Under the pieces are notes generated by a model. The model was not told where the DNA came from, made no database searches, and saw nothing but the letters and a program-made list of their open reading frames with translations. Both the position numbers and the translations under genes were made by a program. From Trichuris trichiura (Eukaryota; Nematoda; Enoplea; Trichinellida; Trichuridae), in contig JBAJFE010000025.1 in assembly GCA_037903355.1 (NCBI GenBank), positions 930,001-994,000 of the forward strand: a DNA stretch of 64,000 bases, written 5' to 3'. Every line of letters begins with the position of its first letter. Within the stretch, counting starts at the first letter, position 1. Shown here in pieces: positions 54,105 through 64,000 of this stretch.

Positions 54105-57100
54105 TAACGTGTTCATAACTTATTTGAGAAAAAACTGTTTCATAAGCAGGTTCAGCTTTCACAACGAATCCAGAATTCCTAGCTTCCCGGAAACTATACG
54201 CCTAATTCGCTCAGCAGCGCAATCCCGGAGAGCAGAGCTTAGAAATTCACTACATTTTTGTTTAGGCAGAGCTCAGAAAAGAACCTATTCATCAGTTTTA
54301 AAGTTTATTCTAATCAACTAGTGTAAAGTTGACCATTTTCGATGAGACCTGCTGCACCTGCGAGAAGTATTTCCCACGTATTTACACGTAGTCATCAACT
54401 GTACCTGCGAACATCTCATTGTGGTACTGTATTTAAGCTGCCACGTACTGAATTAGCCAGTTTTAGCCGTTGTTGGATGGTGGTCCGATGCAATAACCGA
54501 TTCAGCGAATTGCTGACGTGACGGAGACGATATTAAGCTCGTACAGTTTATCAAGAAGCACCGAGATTGCTTTATAACGACGCGGATGCCGAGTATAGGT
54601 CTCAACGGCGAAAGCAGCGGTTGGTTGGAAGTAGAAACAACACAACCACCACCTGCTTTGCATACGACATGAAAGAGACCTTTCAGTGGCACTGTTGGAT
54701 GTACACGGACCAGACTTCAAGCCAGTAGCGACGGGTTCCTAAGGCTGTCGTCAAGCGGCTGGCTTCGTTGCCTTAACTGTGGCTGTCCAGAAGAACTGGA
54801 CGAAATTCAGCTATTGGCAAGAAGCTACAAAGATGTTATTGCTATGAAAACAGAGCCCAATAGTTGGAGAAGTGTTTTCGCCGTTGCCGACCTGTTGCTG
54901 AAGAGCACAACTAAACCTGAGTCCTGCTCCGTTCGCCGCTCGTGGGACGCTGGACGAAGAAGAAGTGCAAGCAACGTCAACCATTCGGATCAGTTTGACA
55001 CCATCCAAGGTGCAGTCAAGATGGAATCGCCACGCAAGATATTTAACACCATTGCATTGCTCAAATGGTAAAGTTAGAAGTCAAAAACTACCAACGTTTG
55101 AACATGGCTTTTGCGCTAATTATAAATGGGCCCTTATTGTTGGGTAACTCTACGTTTCCCTTGATCAGTGAACATCGCTGGCGCAGCAGCAGAAGTAAAT
55201 GAAGAAGAAAATAGCATGCGCACAGATAGTCGGTACGGTAAACGACCAGTTGAGTTTAAAAGATTGTCCTGTACGCTCGTTCCCGTTTTGGCCGGCGACA
55301 TTGCTGACCCGTGAGTTGATGGAAGATATATCCGACTCACCAAGTGGAAGGTGCGAAGTCCTACCAGTGAGCCAGGATCAACAACGGCGAACTGCCGAGC
55401 CCGGTGAGGGACTACATTCTTAAACTTGTTCATTTACTCAAAGCCGGCAAAACACTTAACTGCAGCGGTGCTGGCGGGTTGGGTGCTGTTGTTTGCTCGC
55501 TGGTTCACAGTGCAACTTGTTAGCTCCGTCAACCGTAAAGCAGAGTTGGACAAGAAAGCTACTGGCGAGCGAAAGACTAACCTAAAGATATGTGGAAAAG
55601 GATGCTATGGCGGAGCGCCGGTGCAGCTTTTCAACAGGGCATATGCTTTGAAAGGCTGTGGCTGCTATGATGATATGAACAACAGAGCCAATGCCAAGCT
55701 TGCATTGGCTCTGTTCTTGAATGAACACGCATACGTGTTCAAACGATATAAAAAGTGCGGTGGGAGCGTATTCGAGATGCTCCCACTGATGGTCCGCTTG
55801 AAGAACACTGTTTAGATGAGGCAAAGGGCACATAAGCGATTATGGCAAAGGTTATGCTTTTGTCACAATTGGTGACCGGTGAGTTGATTTAAAGTATATC
55901 CTACGATATGGGGCGTACGAAGCCGGACGCACCAAGTAGAAGGCGCCAAGTCCTGCCAGTGCGCCCACTTGAACAATGACAAAGGCCGAGCCCGGTGATG
56001 GACTATATTTTTAAACTTAGCCAAAGCCAGCGGAGCAAGTACCCAGAGTACTGCTGACAAGTTGGATGCTGTTGTTTGCTCGCCGCTTGACTATCCATCT
56101 CTGCCAGCCGCGCCGCAGAACAGAGTTTAACAAGAAAGGTACTGGCGAGCGAAAGGCTAACCTAAAGATATATGGAAAAGGATGCTATGGCGTTGCGCCG
56201 GTGCAGCTATTCAACAGGGCATATGCTTTGAAAAGCTGTGGCTACTATGATGATATAAAGAATAAAGCCGTTCCCAGTTTGCCACTGGCTCTATTTTTAA
56301 ATGAACACGCTTACGTGTTCAAACGATATTCGAAGGGCGGTGGGAGCGAAGTCGAAATGCATCCACTGCTATTTCGTTTGAACAGTGCTGTATGGATGAG
56401 CCAAAACGGGAAAGCAAGTTTCCTCGTTCATCGGCTGACTTGACTGCGGAAGATAATGCTTCTTCGCTGCTCAAGCGTGGATACCGTGTTAACAAGCAAC
56501 GTGAGGAAACGCGCCTTTCGTTCGTTCAACTTGGACGACATCTGATAATGTGAAGGCTCTGTTCTTCACAAAAAACGCCCAACTGTCGTTTGGTTCTTTT
56601 GCCTTTAACGAGATTAAAAAGTTTTCAGCTTATTTGGCTCGTTTTTTGGCAAATACGAACGGGAAAAATCCATGTACATCTTTTGTTGAGTGTGAAGGCT
56701 ACTACAAATGGCAGCTTTGTAGTAGTGTTACTTGGTCGCATGAAAACTTTATACCGCCGAAGCTGACAGACGAACGTTCAAACGACGGATGATAGCTTCC
56801 TTTGGAACAAATAAACAGCCGCTCAAGGCAGCATTGTGTTAGAAGGCGAATAAATAGCGGCGATGTGCTTTTACTGAGCGTATGTAAATGTGTCGATTCA
56901 ACCTCGAATTGATTGCGTATTTTCTATTTTCTTCATCTGCAATAAATCATGATTTTGCAAACGGCTCTTTCGGTGGATTTTTTCAGCCAGTACACAGTTA
57001 TTTAGAATACAGGTTTTCTTCACGGCCGTCTGAATTTATAATTACCTAAAAGACGTTAGCTCGTAAAGTCACCTATTCCAAGTGGTTATAGCTGGATAGC

Positions 57101-57384
57101 AGCAAAAGTCTCGTCATTGGAGCTGTTTTTTTCAAAGGATCGCTCGCGTAGTAGAAAAATAGTTGAGTTACATGTATCGTGCCTCCTGTAAATATTTTGG
57201 AAATATTTGAAAACTGTGAACCTTTTAAGTGGTGCGTATATTCTTAACACTACAATTCTTCCGTAATTAACAAGTAAAGTAGAGTATTGAAAACTCGGTA
57301 GATCTTGAAGACGGGGTGCTTCTTAACGGGGCAATGGATTTTCATCACTACTTTATACGGTATCTTTTCTTGCCCGTTGATGGG
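54105..57384 (+). repeat. Composite repeat block B (left arm of the palindrome)
   Basis: Block B matches block A parts 1 and 5 in the same orientation but lacks A parts 2-4 (about 4.4 kb), so it is a shorter version. It contains two hairpin units (about 55430-55860 and 56040-56560) and an open frame reading MKALFFTKNAQLSFGSFAFN at 56550-56792. The stretch 55700-57384 is the reverse complement of 58863-60590 at high identity. No recognised protein. Confidence 0.8.
55624..55786 (+). other. Serial hairpin cassette (clearest copy)
   Basis: Four consecutive hairpins lie in 163 nt: AGCTTTTCAA/TTGAAAGGCT (55624-55656), GAGCCAATGC/GCATTGGCTC (55685-55711, 10 bp perfect), TGAACACG/CGTGTTCA (55722-55741, 8 bp with loop CATA) and GTGGGAGC/GCTCCCAC (55760-55786, 8 bp). 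Equivalent cassettes occur near 14713, 19213, 19797 and 56204, and inverted near 60043 and 60480. The hairpins stay at the same places although their sequences differ, for example CCAGTTTGCCACTGG in the second position at 19868. Confidence 0.6.
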
Positions 57385-58862
57385 AATCTTCACCAGCATT
57401 CCCATTTCACACACCCTCAACAGACTACAAACCCTATTGAACAAGGACAGCAGCTTTAGTGAGAGAACTAAGCTGTTTCCTTGTCAAATAGTAAAGTTAG
57501 TCTCGTTTTGTATGTGTGAAGGGAACTACTTCAGGTTTCAAGACAGCTTCTTCCGACAGAACGAGGGAGCACCAATGGGCAGTCCGCTTTCTCCGGTCCT
57601 TGCTGAGTTGTTTATGGAGCACCTAGAGGAAATTGCCTTCGAAAGTTCGGACAACCATTGCACTCCCCGTCTGTTCAAGCGCTATGTAGATGATATTTTT
57701 GCTATTGTTAAAGAAGGACAGGAGAAAGCTTTTTTGAAACACCTGAACTCGATCTTCCCGGGAAAAATTTCCTTTACAATTGAAAGGGAAGTAGGCAGGA
57801 AACTTCCCTTCCTGGATGTGTTGGTTCACCGAAATGCCACGTCCTTAAAAACAACAGTATATGGGAAATGAACGCATTCAGACAGATACGTGCATTTCTC
57901 CTCACACCACCCCATGTCAGTAAAGAGGGGCATAGTGACAGGAATGGTGGACCGCGCCTTCGCAATCTGTGATCCAGAATTCCTGAATTCTGAATTACAC
58001 CACATTGCAACGACGTTGGAGAAAAATGGCTACCCCAAAACCTTCGTCTCCTCCACCATAGCGCGAAGGTTGGACCCTACCGACTCCACCTCAAATAATG
58101 AGAGGGATCGTCTTCCAGTTGTCACCATTCCTTACTACGTCGGCCTGGGGGAACACTTGCAACGTCTGGGTCGCCAGTACGGCTTCCGCGTTTTCTTCAA
58201 GTCTTCCCCCAACCTTCGTTCCTTAGTGCGGAACGATAAGATCAAGGTCCCATTCGAACAGAGACCTGGCGTCGTTTATGTGATTAATTGTGATTGCAAC
58301 GCCTCCTACATAGGAGAAACGGGCAATACCCTATTTGACAGATTTAAAGAACGCATGCATGCGCTCAACAGTTACCGGACCGCTGAAGATGAACTGAACG
58401 GAATATACAGAACACGTCGGGGACGTCCTAGAACAATTCCGCCTCTACAAGCCATGGAAAAAGCGAAGAACACCTCCGCGGTTGCTGTGCATTCCTCTCA
58501 ATGCTCACGTGACCTGCACCCGTCGATCATTTGCCGCGAGAGCCATTTTCGCCTTAGGCAAAATAAAGGAGTCCCTGTGCATAGGTAGCAACGCCCCCAC
58601 TAACCGTGACAAACGGGTGGAGATCAGCTCGATATGGACATCTGTTATCAGTAAAACGGGTTGTTGTTCCATACCGACTGGCGCCCTCTCCCTGCCTATA
58701 AATACCCTAACATCGGAGTAAAAGCACCATTACCACCATCGCTGACGACGGGACAAAGTTAGTCCCGAAAGCTCCGAACTGTTTAAGTACTTGTTCTGTA
58801 TTTTTCCTTAATAATTGCTCATCCATCCGTTGGTAGGGCATTTGCTTCGGTTTAATTTCAGA
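57385..58862 (+). pseudogene. Penelope-like retroelement PLE-c, 5'-truncated, second subfamily
   Basis: This is a Penelope-like element of a subfamily distinct from PLE-a/b. It starts abruptly inside the RT at IFTSIPISHTLNRLQTLL, so the first RT motifs are missing. Present are GAPMGSPLSPVLAELF, FKRYVDDIFAIV and KLPFLDVLVH, then the connection region and the GIY-YIG domain (GVVYVINCDCNASYIGETGN) ending near 58588. The frame is open except for one TGA after TTVYGK (57869), which fits a CGA to TGA change, and a frame change near the end (58560). It is less decayed than PLE-a and PLE-b, so younger. The 3' region carries a hammerhead-like hairpin (58742-58770) and the shared TTGCTCATCCATCCGTTGG block. 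No target duplication is seen, since the flanks are palindrome arms. Confidence 0.85.
58742..58770 (+). ncRNA. Hammerhead-ribozyme-like hairpin in the PLE-c 3' region
   Basis: CTGACGAC, stem GGGAC (58750-58754), loop AAAGTTA, stem GTCCC (58762-58766), GAAA (58767-58770). Compared with PLE-a/b, the middle base pair is G-C instead of A-T while both flanking core motifs are unchanged. That is a compensatory change. Confidence 0.45.
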
Positions 58863-61800
58863 ACCCATCAACGGGCAAGAGAACATACCGTATAAAGTAG
58901 TGATGAAAATCCATTGCCCCGTTAAGAAGCATCCCGTCTTCAAGATCTACCGAGTTTTCAAAACTCTACTTTACTTGTTAATTACGGAAGAATTGTAGTG
59001 TTAAGAATATACGCACCACTTAAAAGGTTCACAGTTTTCAAATATTTCCAAAATATTTACAGGAGGCACGATACATGTAACTCAACTATTTTTCTACTAC
59101 GCGAGCGATCCTTTGAAAAAAACAGCTCCAATGACGAGACTTTTGCTGCTATCCAGCTATAACCACTTGGAATAGGTGACTTTACGAGCTAACGTCTTTT
59201 AGGTAATTATAAATTCAGACGGCCGTGAAGAAAACCTGTATTCTAAATAACTGTGTACTGGCTGAAAAAATCCACCGAAAGAGCCGTTTGCAAAATCATG
59301 ATTTATTGCAGATGAAGAAAATAGAAAATACGCAATCAATTCGAGGTTGAATCGACACATTTACATACGCTCAGTAAAAGCACATCGCCGCTATTTATTC
59401 GCCTTCTAACACAATGCTGCCTTGAGCGGCTGTTTATTTGTTCCAAAGGAAGCTATCATCCGTCGTTTGAACGTTCGTCTGTCAGCTTCGGCGGTATAAA
59501 GTTTTCATGCGACCAAGTAACACTACTACAAAGCTGCCATTTGTAGTAGCCTTCACACTCAACAAAAGATGTACATGGATTTTTCCCGTTCGTATTTGCC
59601 AAAAAACGAGCCAAATAAGCTGAAAACTTTTTAATCTCGTTAAAGGCAAAAGAACCAAACGACAGTTGGGCGTTTTTTGTGAAGAACAGAGCCTTCACAT
59701 TATCAGATTAGCTTTCACGTTCGCCTTCACATTATCAGATGTCGTCCAAGTTGAACGAACGAAAGGCGCGTTTTTTCACGTTGCTTGTTAACACGGTATC
59801 CACGCTTCAACAGCAAAGAAGCATTATCTTCTACGGTCAAGTCAGCCGATGAACGAGGAAACTTGCTTTGCCGTTTTGGCTCATCCACACAGCACTGTTC
59901 AAACGAACTAGCAGTGGATGCATTTCGAACTCGCTCCCACTGCACTTCGAATATCGTTTGAACACGTACGCGTGTTCATTTAAAAATAGAGCCAGTGGCA
60001 AACTGGGAACGGCTTTATTCTTTATATCATCATAGTAGCCACAGCTTTTCAAAGCATATGCCCTGTTGAATAGGTGCACCGGCGCAACGCCATAGCATCC
60101 TTTTCCATATATCTTTAAGTTAGCCTTTCGCTCGCCAGTACCTTTCTTGTCAAACTCTGTTCTGCGGCGCGGCTGGCAGACGGATAGTCAAGCGGCGAGC
60201 AAACAACAGCATCCAACTTGTCAGCAGTACTCTGGGTACTTGCTCCGCTGGCTTTGGCTAAGTTTAAAAATATAGTCCATCACCGGGCTCGGCCTTTGTC
60301 ATTGTTCAAGTGGGCGCACTGGCAGGACTTGGCGCCTTCTATTTGGTGCGTCCGCCTTCGTACGCCCCATATCGTAGGATATACTTTAAATCAACTCACC
60401 GGTCACCAATTGTGACAAAAGCATAACCTTTGCCATAATCGCTTATGTGCCCTTTGCCTCATCTAAACAGTGTTCTTCAAGCGGACCATCAGTGGGAGCA
60501 TCTCGAACACGCTCGCACTGCACTTTGCATATCTTTTGAACACGTATGCGTGTTCATTCAAGAACAGAGCCAATGCAAGCTTGGCACTGGCTCTATTCCT
60601 CGTATCATCGTAGCAGCCGTGCCTTTTCAAGCCGTGTCTTAGTGAAAAGCTTCATCGGCGCTTTTCTGTCGCACTCCACGCATTACCATATCTGCCATAT
60701 CGTGAGCGCTTCACTTTTCGCGCTCCAGTACCTTTCTTATCCAGCTGGGCATATAGTTTGCGCAGCTTCCACAACTTGGAGGTCGTAGCACTATGCGTGC
60801 CCCACCCGCATACCCACAGTGTATGTTATTGACTTTCTCCAGAATAATGGCGCACGTCTCCAGGTAGTATATCCTTTCCAGGTGGTTCATTCACTACTGT
60901 GTGGATACTGCACTTGGTCCGTTCTGGGATGTACCTTGAATATCTTTTCTTTAGGTAAGGATGACCAGATACACACTTGTGCAATGAGCAGTTTCCAAAA
61001 GTGTCACTGTATTTATATCATGAAGCTGGTCATTGCCATTTGCCACTTTCGTTCATCGAGGCAGGAGCCAGCGCAACGAATGGATTCATAACTGATGCCA
61101 TTGTTTCGGTTAAAGACAATGTGGCATTGCGCCAACGACGTTTCGCCTTATCTTTAATTTCTTTGGTTGCTTTAGCCAGTACCTTTCTTGTACATGGACT
61201 ATCCAATGGCGACAAGGCGTGCAACATTTTCAATGAAGCAGCGCAATACCGAAGTATTCCAGCGCAACGAATGGATCCATAATTGATGCCACTGTTTCAG
61301 TTAAAAGCAGTGCGACATTGCGCCACTGACCCTTCGCCATATCTTTAACTTTGTTGGCCGCTTTGACCAATATCTTTATTGTCCATGGGCAATCCAATGC
61401 CAACAAGGCGTGTGACATATCCAATAAGGCATCGCTGCACCTGGATGGAATGGATTCATAACTGATGCGCACGTTTTCGTTAAAACCAGTGCGACACTGC
61501 GCCACCGACCCTTCTTCGCCATAACTTTAATTTCGCTGGTCACTTTCGCCAGTGTCTTTTTTGTCCACGGACAATTCAACGTTGATAGCACGTGCACCTC
61601 AGCAACGCCACTGCTGCACTTCACTCGTTAGGTTATAGAGCGCTGCAGAGACCATTGGACGTCCTCCTGAAGGAAGTATTGGCTTCCCTAGATATAGTCG
61701 AAGTCAACTTTGCTCAACTTCTCTTCTCATTATTCTCATCCAATATCATTTCCACCTGGCAAGCACATTCAGTGGCGAGCAAGCGCTTACGTACAATTCC

Positions 61801-63000
61801 TTACATAATATCGTTTTCTTTTATTACCTATAGCTGACTTAAGTCCAGTTGCTTCGATTGTTGACATAGGCCGAAGTTCAGCACAGCTTCGTCCTCCGTC
61901 GAGACACTGGCATGGGCCTAGCCGACCATTGGCCACCAAAGGCCCATTGCTGCCATTACGTGTCTCACTGGTAAAATGTTCAACACAGCGTCGTTGTTTT
62001 CTTACTTTCGGAGATATCTTTCAAAGCTGACCATCCGCTACATCCGCAATGTCGCCATTTAAGCTATTGTCGGGCATTAGCTTAGTCGCAGCCAAATCAA
62101 TGTTTTTCAACGGCCTCCACAGCTTTAATATCGTTCTGGCAAAGTTCACGAACAATTGAAGGTTGCAAAGAGATCGGTACTGTCTATTCGAAGCGATAAG
62201 CCGGCATACTACGTCAGTAGAAGCATAATATACCGTACGACATACCCGCAGGTACAATGAAGAAATAGGCTTTAATTCAGTGCGAGAGAGTGAGAATAAC
62301 ATGCGGAATGCATTCGTACTTCCCAGTCTCGATTGCTTTGCCAGCAGGCATGAAAATAATTGGCCAACAAGCAAGCTGGAAAGCGACATTGAGCTCCCAT
62401 AATTAACCACTCTTCGTCAAGATGTAGCTTTTTCTTCTTCTCAGGGAGGCGCGTAAGCTTTAGCGAACTTATTCACGCCCATAAATGCCACCATTTTCTA
62501 TTCTTCAACTGGAAATTTTGTTAACAGAACGTTTGGCGCCGAAGAAGGCGCATAGTTTTCCTAGAAAACTTTTCCTAAAGTGAGTGTCGAGGCCGGCATT
62601 CATCCATACAAAAAGCTAAGTTTCTACTATGCTTGAAGATCTAAGCTGTCGGCAGGAAGCCATTCTTGTACGTGCAGTTTTTTCAGCAAAGAGCAATGGC
62701 CTTAGCCATGTCAGCGTTTTGGAAGCTCGTAGAACGAGTACTACACTGCCAGAGTACGTGGAGCTCAAGCAAAAATAGGAATTATGCTCGAAGAATGCTA
62801 TCGCACGTGTTTTCTTCATTACTACTTCAGCTTCCGCCTAGCTAAGCGGCTAGTGTGTCCGCCGCAAAATTTGCATCTTGCAGCAAAGGTAGTTCTCAAG
62901 CGACACGTTTAAATATTTTCGCTTTAACGAAAAGTGGGTTTTTTTGGATAGTACCTTTTAATCATTTAGGTAAACACAGTAAGCCATAGTTTTTTCATTC
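58863..63000 (-). repeat. Composite repeat block C (inverted, right arm of the palindrome and beyond)
   Basis: On the minus strand this block reproduces block A parts 3-5 (17095-20640) and, for its first 1.7 kb, block B. It ends near 63000 (GCTTACTGTGTTTACCTAAA on the minus strand). It includes the counterpart of the 17717 frame (62410-62021), the hairpin ATGGGCCT ... AGGCCCAT (61911-61945), three tandem ~200 bp units (61030-61625) and hairpin cassettes. C and A are the long forms and B is a short form. No recognised transposase or other mobile-element protein was found. Confidence 0.8.
61030..61625 (-). repeat. Tandem array of ~200 bp units, three copies
   Basis: Three units on the minus strand correspond to the two at 18480-18880. 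They read in one frame KTLAKVTSEIKVMAKKGRWR, KILVKAANKVKDMAKGQWRN and KVLAKATKEIKDKAKRRWRN, each ending near ASVMNPF or ASIMDPF. Copy number therefore differs between blocks A and C. Confidence 0.72.
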
Positions 63001-64000
63001 GGGACGCGACTGGCGATGGCCTGAAGATATTTCGAAGAAAGGGCGCTTTTGGTTTGCGCAGTTTCCTTCAAGTTAGCGCTGCTCCAGAATTTGTGGCACA
63101 AAAGATATGCAAGCGCATTCTGGAAAAACAACCGCGAAGATCATTATGCGAACATTGAGGGTTGTTTCCGAAGCAGCCACACAGGTAGATCTCAACGATA
63201 TACATGGAAGACGGACGGAACTTGGTTGAATGAGAATATTGCACGAAAGATTTCCGGTTGTATGGGTAGTCTGCGTTCGCCTTGTTATCACATACAGACT
63301 GGCATTGTTGGTTATCATATTAGCGTATTGTCTTGCTTAACGCCGTTGCTTGCCTTAGCGGACAGCCAAAATGGCCAGGTGAAAATAGCATTAAAGCAAG
63401 AAGTTGCTGTTCCATTACAGCAGAAGTATTTGAACGAGTAATGGGCCTCCGCTATTGGTGTATTAGTCAGCACTGCGAACTGCCGAATGATATAGATAAT
63501 CGCATTTCTTCTGGCCTACAGTTTACATTGGCTAGTCTTCAGTTATTTAAAAGGTTTGCAAGTACGGTCGAGCACAATTCCTCTGGCAAGGCGACCCGAC
63601 CTTGAACGATGCTGGACAGTTGAAATACTTCTTTGCTGCTTCATATTGGATAGCCTGTGAGGAAAGAAGATATAATACATTCCTTTAACTTCGCTTGAAG
63701 CGAAGACTCCTATAAATGGTATGCTTATGGGAAGACTGTTTCATTACATAGTATCCTTATGCCGTTTGGGGTCGATGTGCAACAAGAGAGATAATCCTGA
63801 AAGACAGCTTTCTTTGGAAGATATTTGACGATCGCTCAGAAAAGCATTGTTTTAAAACGTGCATAATCAGCAGTGGTTAGGAATGACTGAAAGCACGCGA
63901 TCCAGTAACATTTATCTTTGCAAGAAACTTTGTTTCTATGAAAACGCGGTTCATGTAATTTTCCCTGTTATTCTACGTTAATTGTGCAGAATGTTATTTC
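63001..64000. other. Right end of the window, nothing recognised
   Basis: This kilobase lies outside block C. An open frame at 63049-63441 (130 codons) and another at 63333-63605 have no recognisable domain. Octamers of the AARGATAT type (near 63024, 63101, 63667 and 63818) suggest it belongs to the same repeat neighbourhood. Confidence 0.35.

Larger units (their letters stand above)
55700..60590. repeat. Large inverted repeat (arms ~1.7 kb, spacer 1.48 kb)
   Basis: The left arm 55700-57384 and the right arm 58863-60590 are reverse complements, meeting the central PLE at CCCGTTGATGGG (57373-57384) and CCCATCAACGGG (58863-58874). Near the spacer only a few mismatches are seen per 100 bp. Differences rise at the outer ends. 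The right arm has an extra 32 bp near 59693-59724 bracketed by the 16-mer CCTTCACATTATCAGA. The spacer is exactly the PLE-c fragment. Confidence 0.8.

Noticed and set aside
63049..63441. 130-codon frame at the right end
   Set aside because: No domain recognised and the context is repeat-like. It is not reported as a gene.

Overview
The window looks like nuclear DNA of a small-genome invertebrate, most likely a clade I (Trichuris-like) nematode. The evidence is compact genes split by many 45-60 bp GT-AG introns, a nematode/insect-type chitin synthase, middling base composition and Penelope-like retroelements with GIY-YIG domains. The animal assignment is secure. The genus is inference.

Layout. 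1-1181: 3'-truncated PLAA gene (minus). 1.2-4.5 kb: no gene, one diverged direct repeat. 4.5-9.05 kb: two Penelope-like elements (PLE-a, PLE-b) head to head, one carrying a foldback insertion. 9-13 kb: mostly empty, with an SNF2-helicase remnant and the last exon of VPS51. 13.2-20.6 kb: a composite repeat (block A) with hairpin cassettes, tandem units and a Gag remnant, followed by a pogo-type MITE. 21.65-31.54 kb: complete 18-exon chitin synthase (minus), with a 3.7 kb intron full of a degenerate ~18-22 nt repeat. 32.2-34.2 kb: tandem array of two alternating MITE types. 35.1-38.2 kb: GOLPH3 (minus). 40.0-45.5 kb: GAK/auxilin kinase (minus). 47.0-48.0 kb: DCP1 (plus). 48.5-52.8 kb: NSF (minus). 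54.1-63.0 kb: block B and an inverted block C, both related to block A, forming a large palindrome with a 5'-truncated PLE (PLE-c) at its centre. 63-64 kb: nothing recognised.

The exon models for chitin synthase, GOLPH3, GAK and NSF were built by hand. Every exon junction keeps phase, and the predicted lengths (1685, 285, 1138 and 740 aa) fit the families. GOLPH3, GAK and NSF all belong to membrane traffic: Golgi retention, clathrin uncoating and SNARE disassembly. PLAA belongs to ubiquitin/p97 processing and DCP1 to mRNA decapping. These are neighbouring housekeeping genes, not a pathway or operon.

The most unusual material is in the repeats. There is a hammerhead-like hairpin with a compensatory base change in the PLE 3' ends, inverted duplications at both PLE loci, serial hairpins in the unknown A/B/C repeat family, and the periodic repeat inside the chitin synthase intron.
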